Below are positions 1 to 10,450 of a DNA stretch of 64,000 nt, one piece after another. The stretch comes from Jacaranda mimosifolia. Its lineage: Eukaryota > Streptophyta > Magnoliopsida > Lamiales > Bignoniaceae. Made by a program: the position numbers and the translations under genes. The notes under the pieces are model-generated. The model had not been told where the DNA came from. It worked only from the letters and a program-made list of their open reading frames with translations, and made no database searches. The number at the start of each line of letters is the position of its first letter. The first letter of the stretch is position 1. The stretch spans positions 31,580,710 to 31,644,709 of the forward strand of contig CM032120.1 of the NCBI GenBank assembly GCA_018894105.1, given 5' to 3'.

Positions 1-1306
1 TCCCCTTACCCTTGTCCAAATTTCCAACCAAATCAGTCCTAACATTTAGCCCATCATTCCGATCATTAAGCTCATAAGTAACCCCATTAGTGAGCCCATC
101 ATTAGCCCTATTGTCCCCACCAGTGGCCCTATCATTAACCCCATCAACATTCCCCTGCAAAGGCTTGGATTACCCTATTTGAGTTGGTATACTAGCTACC
201 TGGGCATCTAGGTAGAAGTGCAAGTTCCTATTCTTAGTAATAAATCCATCTGCCATCTGTAAGAGTTTAGTTTGGTAGAGTAGCTCCCTACACTTGTTTC
301 TACTTCTATCTAACCTATAATAAATTTTGTGGCCCCCATAACCTATTTGTTGAACAAATTTATCTAATTCACTAAGGGACAGAAATGTTACATCAAAATA
401 ATCAAATGCAGCTACACTACCTCCCACATATTTGGCATCTGGGACATGCACAAAAGTACCCCCATGATGAATTTTAATAGTAACTACAAGATCACTTTCA
501 TCTGGAGCAATAAAAAGAATAAAAAAAAGACACAAGTCATCACACAGGCACTAGAAAAGGGATATAAAGATAATACTTAAAAAAAGGGGGGGGGACCACA
601 ATAGACAAGGACGAAATAGGGAACCAAATGTTACACCAGTGTAAAATATTTCATAAAAGCTATCCACGTGCACAAAAGGTTGATTTTCTATATCTAGAAG
701 CATACATTTCAAAATCAATTGGAACAAAACCCTAAACCCTAATCATTATACAGAATAATCTCACATCGCACATACTGTACGCTAGGAACAAAACCCTAAA
801 CACATAAAACATACATAATAACACAATAATCTCACACATAATAACAAACTAATCAAGTGACTAGTTAACATACCATATTCGAGGTTTGGGTTGTCTATCA
901 AACGTGCTGGTCTCAAAGACATTTCGAACACCAGATTGAACTCCACTCACTGCGGTACTCCAGATTGCACTCCAAGTCTTTATTAACAAAATAACACAGA
1001 AGCAATTTTGAAGGGAAGGGTTTAGGGATTTGGGGATAAGAGAGAATTAGGGATTTTGATTTGGGTGGGTTTTTTTTCGATTTGACTTCTGAATCCAAAT
1101 GACAACCTTTACCCTCCTATTCCCTGCGACAAATGGCCACGTGATATTCACGTGGCAGAAACGTTAAAAATTAGATGGCAATGCAAAATTGGGACTAAAT
1201 TTGTTAACTTTTTTCAAAAATGGGATGTAATAAAAATTCCCGTAAAGCGTGGGACTAAAATTGCATACTCCCCTATTATGTGGGACTAAAATTGCAATTT
1301 TGCCCT
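1..1306 (-). mobile_element. MULE (Mutator-like) element, 5' part, cut by window edge
   Basis: The right end near 1306, read on the reverse strand, starts GGGCAAAATTGCAATTTT. It continues with two AT-rich units containing 'TTTTAGTCCCAC' (about 1200-1300), as in long MULE terminal inverted repeats. Inside lies a reverse-strand reading frame (170-535) resembling the N-terminal PB1-like domain of MULE transposases. About 540-1130 shows no convincing coding sequence and is probably leader or intron. The other end lies outside the window, so neither the full length nor the target-site duplication can be checked. Confidence 0.6.
170..535 (-). pseudogene. MULE transposase N-terminal fragment (PB1-like domain)
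   Basis: A 121-residue reverse-strand frame carries the pattern KIHHGGTF (about residues 21-28), YVGG (36-39), FDYFDV, then LSELDKFVQQIGY. This is the usual order at the N-terminus of plant MULE transposases: a hydrophobic start, 'IHHGG', 'YVGG', and a conserved 'D..S..EL' helix. The frame stops at about 170, well short of the zinc-finger and DDE catalytic domains. The sequence from 1 to 169 looks like the low-complexity linker that follows in such proteins but is not in frame. An intron, a frameshift or decay could explain this. The start at 535 is the only upstream ATG in frame; it is plausible but unproven. Confidence 0.6.
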
Positions 1307-1490
1307 ACGGTTCAATACTCATAGTTTTAATTTAACATCCTACACCCCTTAAAAAATTGACACGTGTACAAATACATTTTTTAAATCAATAGTAATTAAG
1401 TTAATTTACTATATTAACCTTTTCTAACTAAATTAAAAGTAAAATAGTTTTTAATATAAAATACATTAAATATCCTTATACAAATATCAT

Positions 1491-2618
1491 GGAAAAATTG
1501 CAATTTTCGTCCTGTAACTTTATCCATTTTGGATTTGGTCCTATAAGTTGCATAATTGCAATTCAAGTCCTATAAATATAAAAAAATTATCACTTTTTGT
1601 CCTTTTTTCGTTGGGGCCGGCCTAAATCGCCAGAAAAGCTGATGTGGCTGGCTGGACGAGGCCCAGTTGGAGTTTTTGTCTTGTTGGCAGCTGACGTAGC
1701 TTGATTAATTGAAAAAAATTAAAAAATGCCATATATATATTATATATAAGTCGTATATTTATATATACATACATATACATATACATTATATATATGCCCG
1801 CACCCCCCATCACCCAATTATGCTGCCGTGGTAGCCATGAGCTGGCCGCCACGATCTAGCTAGGGTTGCCTCAGCCATGGCCAAAGGCCGCCTGGCCAGC
1901 CATGGCTAAATCCAGGCGGTGGCCAGGGTGGCTTCTCGGGGCGTCGGGATCTGGCCATGGCCCATGGCCCATGGCTGAGGCAGCCTCTGATGGCTGCCAG
2001 GGGCGCCTGGATCTTGCCATGGCTACCTGACCAGGCAGCGGCCATGGTGGCTGCTCGGGGGCTGGGGGGTGGCGGCGAGGAATGTACCATAATTTTACCC
2101 ATTTTTTTAATTTTAATTTTTAATTTATTTATTTTTAATTTAAATTTAATTAAATTATTTTAACCATGTGTTTTTATTTTATAATTAGTAAATAATTATA
2201 AAATATATATAAACATATATCTATATAAATATATTTTTTTGTTTTTTAATTAGTAAATAATTATAAATTATATATATTATTTATATAAATATATGTGTAT
2301 ATATAAATATATATCATATATATGATATTTGATATATATCATATATATGTGTATATTTTATTATATATCTAGTTGGCATTTTTTTGATTTATTTTTAATT
2401 AATTAAGCCACATCAACTGCCAACAAAGCAAAAAATCCAATTGGGCATGCGCCCGACGAGCCACATCAGCTTTTTTCGGTGACATTCGTTGGCTCCAGCG
2501 AAAAAAGGATGAAAAGTGATAATTTTTTTATACTTAGGACTAGAATTGCAATTAGGCAACTTATATGACCAAAATAAAAAATGGGTAAAGTTATAGGATG
2601 AAAATTACAATTTTGCCC
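1491..2618. mobile_element. Non-autonomous MULE copy A (left arm)
   Basis: The terminal repeats are about 120-130 bp. The left end reads GGAAAAATTGCAATTTTCGT and the right end, reversed, GGGCAAAATTGTAATTTTCA. Flanking 9-bp duplications are AAATATCAT (1482-1490) and AAATATCAC (2619-2627), 8 of 9 identical, the TSD size of Mutator elements. No transposase is encoded. The interior is AT-rich sequence around a GC-rich island (1798-2095). Confidence 0.75.
1798..2095. other. GC-rich island with repeated CCATGG palindromes
   Basis: About 300 bp of GC-rich sequence sits abruptly inside AT-rich MULE interior. GCCATGGC-like words recur every few tens of bases. Short open frames exist on both strands but are Pro/Trp/Gly-rich, low-complexity and not conserved in the other copies, so no gene is called. 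It could be a captured host fragment (Pack-MULE style) or an amplified simple repeat. Confidence 0.6.
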
Positions 2619-2740
2619 AAATATCACAAATATAATACTTAAGAGATTTAAGAATTTTATTAAATATAATATAATTGATGACGTAAATGAGATATAATAA
2701 TATTTTATATGAATATGATTTATGTTTCTTCAAATTAAAT

Positions 2741-3785
2741 TCCATACACCTTTTTTTTGGAAAAATTTAATTTAACCCCCTTGTAAAATATGACATTAGC
2801 AGCGATTTACCTCCCTATAATAAAAAAAAAATGTTGAAATGCCGCCTTATATTTTTAAAAATGAGTGAAAAATCCCCCTGAGACCATAAGTGGAGTGCAC
2901 ACCCCAAAAAATGCGAGTAGTTGTGAATTTTTATATATAAAATGACTATTATGCCATTAGTATATCAACCGTGGTTTTAACCTAATAGCCTACACCCTTT
3001 AAAAAATTGACATGTGTATAAATACCTTTTTTAAATCAGTAGTAATTAAGTTAATTTACTCTATTAATCTTTTCTAACTAAATTAAAACTAAAATATTTA
3101 TTAATATATATACATATTCCGGCCCCCCCTCCAATGATCGGTTGCCATGGCCCCCCTTCCCCTACCCACAACTGGCTGCCCGGCCACTGGCGGGTTGGCA
3201 TGGCTGCCATGGCAACCATAAGCCAAGGTTCTTTTTTGTTTTTTTTTTTTTAATGCACGATGGCTGTCGAAAACTGCGGTTGTCGGTGGCTGCTGGCTAG
3301 ATTTGTCTAGATCTGGTTGGCATTGCTGCCATGGCAGCCTTGGTCATGGCAGCCTATAATATGTATGCCTATATATATAAGACTATATTATATTTGTAAT
3401 ATATATTATATAATATTGATAAACATATTATAATATATATATATATAATATGTTGTATATATGTATATAAATATATAAATAATTTTTTTTATATTTTTTT
3501 ATAGACATTAAATACTGTTCAATTTGGGTCGTTCATTTAAACAAAAAGATCCAACGGTTGATATACTAATAGCATAATAGTTGTTTTATGTATAAAAAAT
3601 TATAACCACTTGTATTTTTTGGGGCGTGCACTCCACTTATGGTCTCTGGGGGATTTTTCACTCATTTTTAAAAATATAAGGCGGCATTTCAACCTTTTTT
3701 TTTTTATCACAAGGAGGTAAATCGTTCAGGACACATTTTACAGAGGGGTTAAATTAAATTTTTTCAAAAAAAAAAGGTGTATGGA
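2741..3785. repeat. Inner part of the palindrome with about 220-bp near-identical inverted ends
   Basis: Left end TCCATACACC (2741-2750) and right end GGTGTATGGA (3776-3785) begin inverted repeats of about 220 bp that include a shared GTGGAGTGCAC word. Symmetry continues outward past these ends, so they may not be true element termini. The loop holds a GC-rich block (3118-3356), a T-run, and a (TA)-rich tract (about 3365-3490). Confidence 0.7.
3118..3356. other. GC-rich block in the palindrome loop
   Basis: A GC-rich stretch with several GCCATGG words resembles the islands at 1798-2095 and 4905-5062. No coding frame is supported. It lies beside the (TA)-rich tract at the palindrome centre. 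Confidence 0.5.
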
Positions 3786-4204
3786 ATTTAATCTGATGAA
3801 ACATAAATCATATTCATATAAAATATTATTATGTCTCATTTACATCATCAATTATATTATATTTAATAAAATTCTTAAATCTCTTAAGTATTATATTTGT
3901 GATATTTGGTCAAAATTGCAATTTTTGTCCTGTAACTTTACCCATTTTGAATTTTGGTCCTATAAGTTGCATAATTACAATTCTAGTCCTATAAGTATCA
4001 AAAAATTCTCACTTTTTGTCCTTTTTTTGCCAGAGACAGCGAAAGTCATCGACAAAGCTGATGTGGCTCGCCGGGTGCGTGCCTAGTTGGAGTTTTTTGG
4101 CAACTGACGTGGCTTGATTAATTAAAAAAAATAAAAAAATGTCAACTAGATATATAATAAAATATATATGATATATATCATATATATGATAGATATTTAT
4201 ATAA

Positions 4205-4800
4205 ATAATATTTATATATAATTTATAATTATTTACTAATTAAAAAATAAAAAAATTTAATCTACCATATCAACAATATTCTTTTAACTCGCTTAGTTGG
4301 CACAACTTTCAATTTAAAAATATACACATATATATACACACATATTTATATAAATATGTATTTATATATAATTTATAATTATTTACTAATTAAAAAACAA
4401 AAAAAAATAATCTGCCATATTAACAATATTCTTTTAACTCGCTTAGTTGGCACAAATTTGAATTTAAAAATATGCACATATATATACACATATTTACATA
4501 AATATATATTTTTATATAATTTATAATTATTTACTAATTAAAAAATAAAAAAATTTAATCTACCATATCAACAATATTCTTTTAACTCGCTTAGTTGGCA
4601 CAACTTTGAAGTTAAAAATATATACATATATATACGCATATTTATATAAATATATATAATTTATAATTATTTACTAATTAAAAAACAAAAAAAAATTAAT
4701 CTACCATATTAACAATATTCTTTTAACTCGCTTAGTTGGCACGACTTTGAATTTAAAAATATACACATATATTTATATATAATTTATAATTATTTACTAA
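4205..4800. repeat. Tandem repeat, four units of about 141-150 bp
   Basis: The word CTTTTAACTCGCTTAGTTGG recurs in each unit. Unit landmarks fall at 4261, 4411, 4559 and 4700. Units alternate this 45-bp block with (TA)-rich sequence and a shared 'TTTATAATTATTTACTAATT' block. The unit is absent from the matching place in the left palindrome arm, so it expanded or was gained after the arms formed. Confidence 0.85.
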
Positions 4801-4904
4801 TTATAAAACAAAAACCACTTGGTTAAAATAATTTAATTAAATTTAAATTATAAATAAATAAATTAAAAATGAAAAAAAAAAAAGAAGGGTAAAATTATGG
4901 TGCT

Positions 4905-5062
4905 TTCCTGCCCTCCCCCCCCCCCCCCCCGGGCAGCCACCATGGCCACCGCTTGGATAGGCGAACTCACCGGTTGCCCTTGGATCTGGCCATGGCTAGC
5001 CAGGCAGGGCGGCTGGCTCATGGCTACCATGGCCATGGCAGCCCAGTGGGGTGGTGGGCATA
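4905..5062. other. GC-rich island in MULE copy B
   Basis: It starts with a run of C residues (4914-4930) and continues with ATGGCC/CCATGG words. It is the counterpart of 1798-2095 but about half as long. No gene is supported. Confidence 0.5.
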
Positions 5063-5549
5063 TATATAATGTATATGTATATGTATGTTTATATAATATA
5101 TATATTTAGATATATGTGTGTATATATAAATATATTATTTATATATAATATATATTTGGCATTTTTTTATTTTCTTTTTCAATTAATCAAGTCATGTCAG
5201 CTACCAACAGCTTTTTCTGGTGACTTTCGCCTGCTCCGGTGAAAAAGGACGAAAAGTGATAATTTTTTGATATTTATAGGACTAGAATTGTAATTATGCA
5301 ACTTAATAGACCAAATACAAAATGGTTAAAGTTACAAGATGAAAATTACAATTTTGCACGATATTTGTATAATGATATTTAAGATATTTCATATTAAAAA
5401 CTATTTTACTTTTAATTTAGTTAGAAAAGGTTAGTGTAGTAAATTAACTTAATTATTATTGATTTAAAAAAGATATTTGTACACGTGTCAATTATTTAAG
5501 GGGTGTAGGATGTTAGGTTAAAACCATGGGTATCGAACCGTAACCAACC

Positions 5550-7441
5550 CCTGCATACAATGAGTTCAAAGTAAAGAATTCAGGAAAATAGTAAAATCAT
5601 CGCTCGACAAACCGTCTCAACAACAGTTCAAGGTAACGAACTCAACAAACAATAAAACAATCAATCAGCAAGACCATTTCAATAACAGTTCAGAATAATG
5701 AATTATGGAAAAAACAAAATAATCGATTGGCAAATACCAATGGTATTTTAAAAGATCAATAAATCATTCACAAAACCAGCCAACAAGGCTAAAGAATACA
5801 GAAAAGTAAGGCAATCATTAGAATTCAATAGAGAAACTCAAATGTCATGAAAGCTGTGGACAAGTCAGAGGGCGAACGAACAAACCAATATTCATAAAAA
5901 TGAATATATATATTCTTTTCCTAGTAAGAATATGAATTATAACTTCACCTCAAGTCTCAATGACGACACTACTAGTTCTCTACTGCTCTGGGAGATATGG
6001 ATCCTCGCCACCTACTTCAATAAATGCATATAAATATTAATATGATTATATAGTATTTCTCTAATAGTAATTAGAACTACTTACATGTTTTAACAATATT
6101 AATTCCTTATTTTACGCAGAACACTTTACTTGTCTAATGTTCGATATAATTTGCGTACAAGCGTACAATGCTATAATAATCCAATACCCCTAACTAATTT
6201 AAGATGTTTTACCAAATTCATCATACTTTTGGTTTGGTTAAGCAATTAAAATTTTTATTCTATTACTAATTCAAATTAGGCTTTTATGAATGGTCTAGGT
6301 CCACACATCACTTATAGATAAATTTTATATTCAATTGTATCTCTTACAATTGCATATTTTAGTCCAAATAACAGATATTTACATCAAGATTGGCTTAAAA
6401 TTTTAACTAGATTAATTTTTAATTTTAAAAATTAATTTAATTGATCAATAAGAATTTTACTAAATTGAATGTATTTGATGCCAAACCACCATGTGAAAGT
6501 AGCGCGCATGCGTCCAGATCCTCTCCCTAGAGAGACTGGTCATCAACTATCGGAGCATTGCTGCCGGTTACCAAGCTCTACTGCATGCCACTACCAAAAT
6601 TTGGAGTTGATTACATTAGCAACTTCATCTTTATGCAAGAAGCAAAACCCCTTAGTCAATTCAAAACCCTAACGTTGAATTTTCAGTCAATTGGCTTCAA
6701 ACTGTGAACCTTACCATCAGCCACCACCATTTCGATTCTCAAAATCCTTCTTCATCGCAATTGAAATTGAAAATTGAAGCTGGCAACCTCTTCTACTCAG
6801 CAAGCCTATCAATTTCCTTCCCTTTTCCATGCCCAACAATCGTTGTAAATGATCTACCTGCCATCACCGTCGTTCGCTCCATTCAGCCATCCATCGCTGC
6901 TCGTTCACTAAGAGTTTCTAGGGAAAATGGGTATTATTGCGTTTGTCTCGTCGAGAGGAAGAGGATGGTGGTTTATTTTTGGGTTTTGTCGACATCAGTG
7001 GAAGTTGATTAGAAGAGAGGGTGACGGGTTTGCATGTGGGAATTGAAGAAAAATGGGGGGAAACTTCTATATATATTTTTCAGGTTTCAGGAATCATAAT
7101 TTGAGCACCAAAGTTTTTCTTAGTTTCCAATTAGATCCTCAGACTTCCTAGTGCCTCACATTGGCCCATCCTATCTTCTCTTTTGGCCCTCAAACCTTCC
7201 TCCTTTCGCAGATTGCCCTATTTAGTTCTCAATTTGTGCAATTAAATCCGATTTTTATTAAATTTTGGTCCCATAATTTTCCACCATCACACTCAAGACC
7301 TAATTAACTTAAGCATAATTTATCTAAGGTCTATTTTGAATTTAATATTATAATTATTATTTTTAAATCTTAACATTCCAATTCATTTTGTAAATTTCAA
7401 AATCTAATGAAAATTTTGTACCCGCGGTTTGGGGTGTTACA
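5550..7441 (-). mobile_element. Gypsy-type LTR, reverse orientation, probably solo or partial
   Basis: Read on the reverse strand, the end at 7441 begins TGTAACACCCCAAACCGCGG, the usual start of this class of plant Gypsy LTR. It then runs through LTR-like text, including a CAATGTGAGGCACTA word (about 7150-7170) that also occurs in the LTR starting at 31531. The word GAGGATCCATATCTCC near 6000 (reverse) resembles the downstream part of the other LTRs. The left boundary is not resolved and no TSD was found. No internal retrotransposon domain lies next to it. Confidence 0.55.
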
Positions 7442-8925
7442 TAATTAATTGTAATTTGTAACTAAATATTATATCAAATTAAAACCAATGCATATTTTAA
7501 TGAAAATGAAATATATAGCGATATTTCCTAGTTTTGTTTCTTTCTATTCAACTTTCTATGTTGAACCTTATATTCTATTATCTCAATTTTCACATCAAAT
7601 TCAAACAAATCAGTTTCAAATATACATTCTCAAATTTCATATCAATATGGAGCATGGATGGAATTTTATATATGAAATTAGAAAATACACAAATATTAGC
7701 CATATGATCAACAAATCAGATTACTAATGTTATGTACTTTCTGAGTTCATTAAGTCTAGACTAAATTGTTATTCAAAATGAGTTTTAGGATGGTAACTTT
7801 AGTTAGTTGTAAATATTTTGACTTAATAAAACATGTCACTAAATACTAAATGGAAAGAAAAGTGCTGACACAAGAAATATATGGACAAGTAGAAGGAACC
7901 ACGATACACTGCTAAAAAATAACAAGATTCACTACTTTAGGAGTCCATCTAAGAGTTTAGAGTAATAACATGAATATTTATCTTATTAGACATAAGCCAA
8001 ATGCTCAAAATATGAATTGTGTTTTTCAAAATAATCTGCTATATGTGATTACAATAGGTGGCCTTGTTGAGACAAGGCTTGGAATAACTCTCCAAGCATA
8101 GGATGATTTCCAGTACAAAACTTACTTATCATGACGTAGAAAATACGAAATTTAGTGACTATAAAATATTAAGAAAAATAATAGAAGACTCTTAGACTAA
8201 AAATTAACAAGGAAACCAAGTAAAAAAAACCATTAAAATTGGTTAAAAACCTAGTGGCCTTTTGACATTCTCTGTAGAAAAATTCTTTTTGAGATTCGTC
8301 TATTTAGTTGGAACCTAGAAATCTATAGCTTTTCAATGATATATGGTACTATCTGCTTCATTCCCAATAAAAGTAGTTTGTTCTGAGAATTTGACCTAAA
8401 ATCTATTGCAGTACCTGAAAATTCATTCCAAGTGCATCTTTTAATAAAACTTCCTTATGTATTATTTGTTTGTACATATGACTACTCTTTTCACTAGGAC
8501 TTGCATCATCATTCCATAATCCATCTTGAATTATTTAGGTGTCAAGTGCAGATTTTCTTTTCTCTGCAACTGGAATTATGCACACAGCATTTTCCATTAT
8601 AGAGCTAAAAGGATTATTGTTTTGGGATGAAACCTACAACTTCTTAATCTTGGGATAAATTCTATTGGATCGAAAATAGAAATTTGCCTACACTTACTAA
8701 ACAAGATTCTACAATTTTGCTTTTTACTGAAATTCACATTTGAATAGCATCGTGTAATCTCTCTAAACACCTTAAACTACTTTCCTTTTACATGTTCCCA
8801 CTACATGTAAAAAATCTTTATCATACATGTCAGTTTTGTATATGCACGAGGATGTGAGCGTCATAGAAAATTAAATATCTTAAACATTAAAATCAACATA
8901 AAACATCTTATTGCCTATAGTGACA
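7442..8925. other. No gene recognised; AT-rich, probably decayed transposon sequence
   Basis: There are only short open frames with no recognisable domain. The part from about 8220 may be the 3' side of the retroelement relic that follows, but no RT or RNase H motif could be read there. Confidence 0.4.
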
Positions 8926-9172
8926 TAGATCATTACATGAGGAATCACATGAATATGAGATTGAAAAAGTGCCTCAATCTTATTTTCATCCATATTGCTG
9001 CCTTTAGAAGAACAACATAGCCTATGAAAATCAGGCTCGTAGAGAATAAATTACATTTCTTCAAGTTTGTATACAACTTTTGTTCTCTTAGCACTTCAAA
9101 TATTTATTGAAGGTGATTCAAATATTCTTCTAGGCTGCAACTATAAACAAGAATATCATTAAACAACATAAG
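8926..9172 (-). pseudogene. Ty3/Gypsy reverse transcriptase fragment
   Basis: Reverse-strand translation reads NDILVYS (the usual DDILVYS catalytic box with the first Asp changed to Asn), then EEYLNHL, FEVLREQKLY, NLKKC, IGYV, and SSKG with MDENKIEAL. This is the standard order of a plant Gypsy RT palm and connection. There is one in-frame stop after NHLQ and a small frame change near 9010. The changed catalytic Asp and the stop show it is dead. It abuts Copia-type sequence at about 9172 in the same orientation. Confidence 0.75.
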
Positions 9173-10450
9173 TTAGAATAATTAGGTACATTGCCAAACC
9201 ATACCTCCTTTATATTTTTCAATCAATTTACCTAGTAGCATGTCATAGAAACTACCTCTGCCAAAAAGTCACAAGGCAATGCAACATTTGAGAGCATATA
9301 ACGAGCTTCATCTATAAAAGTTCAATTCATCCGCTCAACTATGTTGTTCTACTATGGTCTCCCAACCACCATGTGGTGTTTCAAAAATACCAGTCTCTCC
9401 ATATTATACTCGAACTTATTAGAGCAAAACTACTTTATCACCTTTCTGCTTGTTTTCAATCACCATTCATAACTCTTCAAAGTGCTAATGACCTATTCTT
9501 CTACTTTAGAAAATAAACCCAAACCTGCTTAGAACAATCATTGATGAATGTCAGTATATACCTAGCACCACTTTTCGAATGTGCTTGAGATAAATGTAAA
9601 TGATCCAAAATCTCTTTGGTCCTATTAATATCCCTACTGAAGCTGGTTCATTCTTGTTTCTTAAGTACACAATGCTTGCAAAAGTCCAACCCAATAGTCT
9701 ACAAAACAAGCACCACTTGCTCAAAGCTGTTAGTCCTCACTCGCTCACACATTCCAAACATGTATGCCACAATTTTATAATATCTAAATCCGACATAGAG
9801 GAAGATGAAACCACAATTCTACTTGAAACTTTAGTACCCTACAAAATATATAAGTTACCACTGATTTTCTAATCCCTTATTAGAACTAAGGAACCTTTGG
9901 AATTTAAAGAATCATCCGAGCTAGTAAACTTATAAGAGTATCAAGAACACCTATGGATATAAGGTTCTTCCTCAATTTTGGATCATATGTTACTTTTGTC
10001 ATTATTTGGCCACATTATCATTCATTCTAAGTCTAGAAATCCCCTTTCTAGTAACTTTTCAAAGTGCATTGTTGCCCATGAGAACCATTTCACTTGCTCA
10101 CATAATTAGAAGAACTAATCCCTAGCTGGACACATGTGAGAAAAACATGTGGTATATGTGATCCAAACATCGTCTAGCCTCAAACTATCAAAACTAACCA
10201 ATATAAGACCACTATCACTATCAATATCTACGATAGGGCTTCAACAACTTCACCTTATTCCTATTTTCTAATTCTTGTGTTTCCAATAATCTTTCTTTAT
10301 ATGTCCCAATTCTTACAAATATGGCATCTAAGTCTCTTTCCCGATGAGAATATAGTCTTTGATCAGGGCCCCTTCAATTTTTTTCAACAAATCAACTAAA
10401 TTTCTTCTTTTTCTCCCTCTATGGCTATGAGTAGATTTGCAACCAAGCCA
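9173..10450 (-). pseudogene. Copia gag/integrase relic
   Basis: On the reverse strand, from high to low coordinates, there is a degenerate zinc knuckle (CHICKNW, about 10310-10335). Next is a pre-integrase region (LECVSE, ALSK, LRNKNEPAS, about 9650-9780). The integrase core follows (TFINDCSKQVWVYFL, about 9510-9560, then a decayed 'DNG' region and VVGTPQQNG-like text near 9340-9370). The integrase end (VSMTCY, EVWFG, PNYSNL) is at about 9180-9280. Many stops and frame changes occur. The order gag-integrase with RT missing, and Gypsy RT in its place, shows a chimeric or nested relic. Confidence 0.7.

Larger units (their letters stand above)
3908..5357. mobile_element. Non-autonomous MULE copy B (right arm, inverted relative to copy A)
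   Basis: This is the reverse-oriented counterpart of the element at 1491-2618, with the same terminal repeats. Flanks are GTGATATTT (3899-3907) and ACGATATTT (5358-5366), 7 of 9 identical. They are the reverse complement of the duplications around copy A, so the two copies share one insertion event. It is longer than copy A because of a tandem expansion at about 4205-4800. A GC-rich island lies at 4905-5062. Confidence 0.7.
1308..5541. repeat. Giant diverged inverted repeat (palindrome), arms about 1.7-2 kb
   Basis: Segments on the left recur in reverse complement and reverse order on the right: 1308-1490 with 5367-5541, 1491-1740 with about 5175-5357, 2400-2618 with 3908-4135, 2619-2750 with 3776-3907, and 2751-2967 with about 3560-3775. 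The loop is about 2968-3560. It contains a further copy (2968-3115) of the outermost segment in the same orientation as 1318-1480. The middle of each arm differs by expansions of AT-rich and GC-rich sequence. The outermost end reads TACGGTTC on both strands. No clear target-site duplication was found around the whole structure. Confidence 0.85.

Noticed and set aside
1860..2163. Overlapping open frames on both strands in the GC-rich island
   Set aside because: Low-complexity Pro/Trp/Gly/Met text caused by CCATGG repeats; not conserved in the sister islands.
3781..4086. 101-codon forward frame
   Set aside because: Lies across a MULE terminus and its flank; the mirrored arm does not keep the frame.
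4261..4745. Could the regularly spaced units be a CRISPR array?
   Set aside because: Units are 141-150 bp with related AT-rich spacers inside a plant MULE; this is an ordinary tandem repeat.
6704..7012. 102-codon forward frame with initial Met
   Set aside because: Falls inside the reverse-oriented LTR; no domain, and LTRs of this class often hold chance frames.
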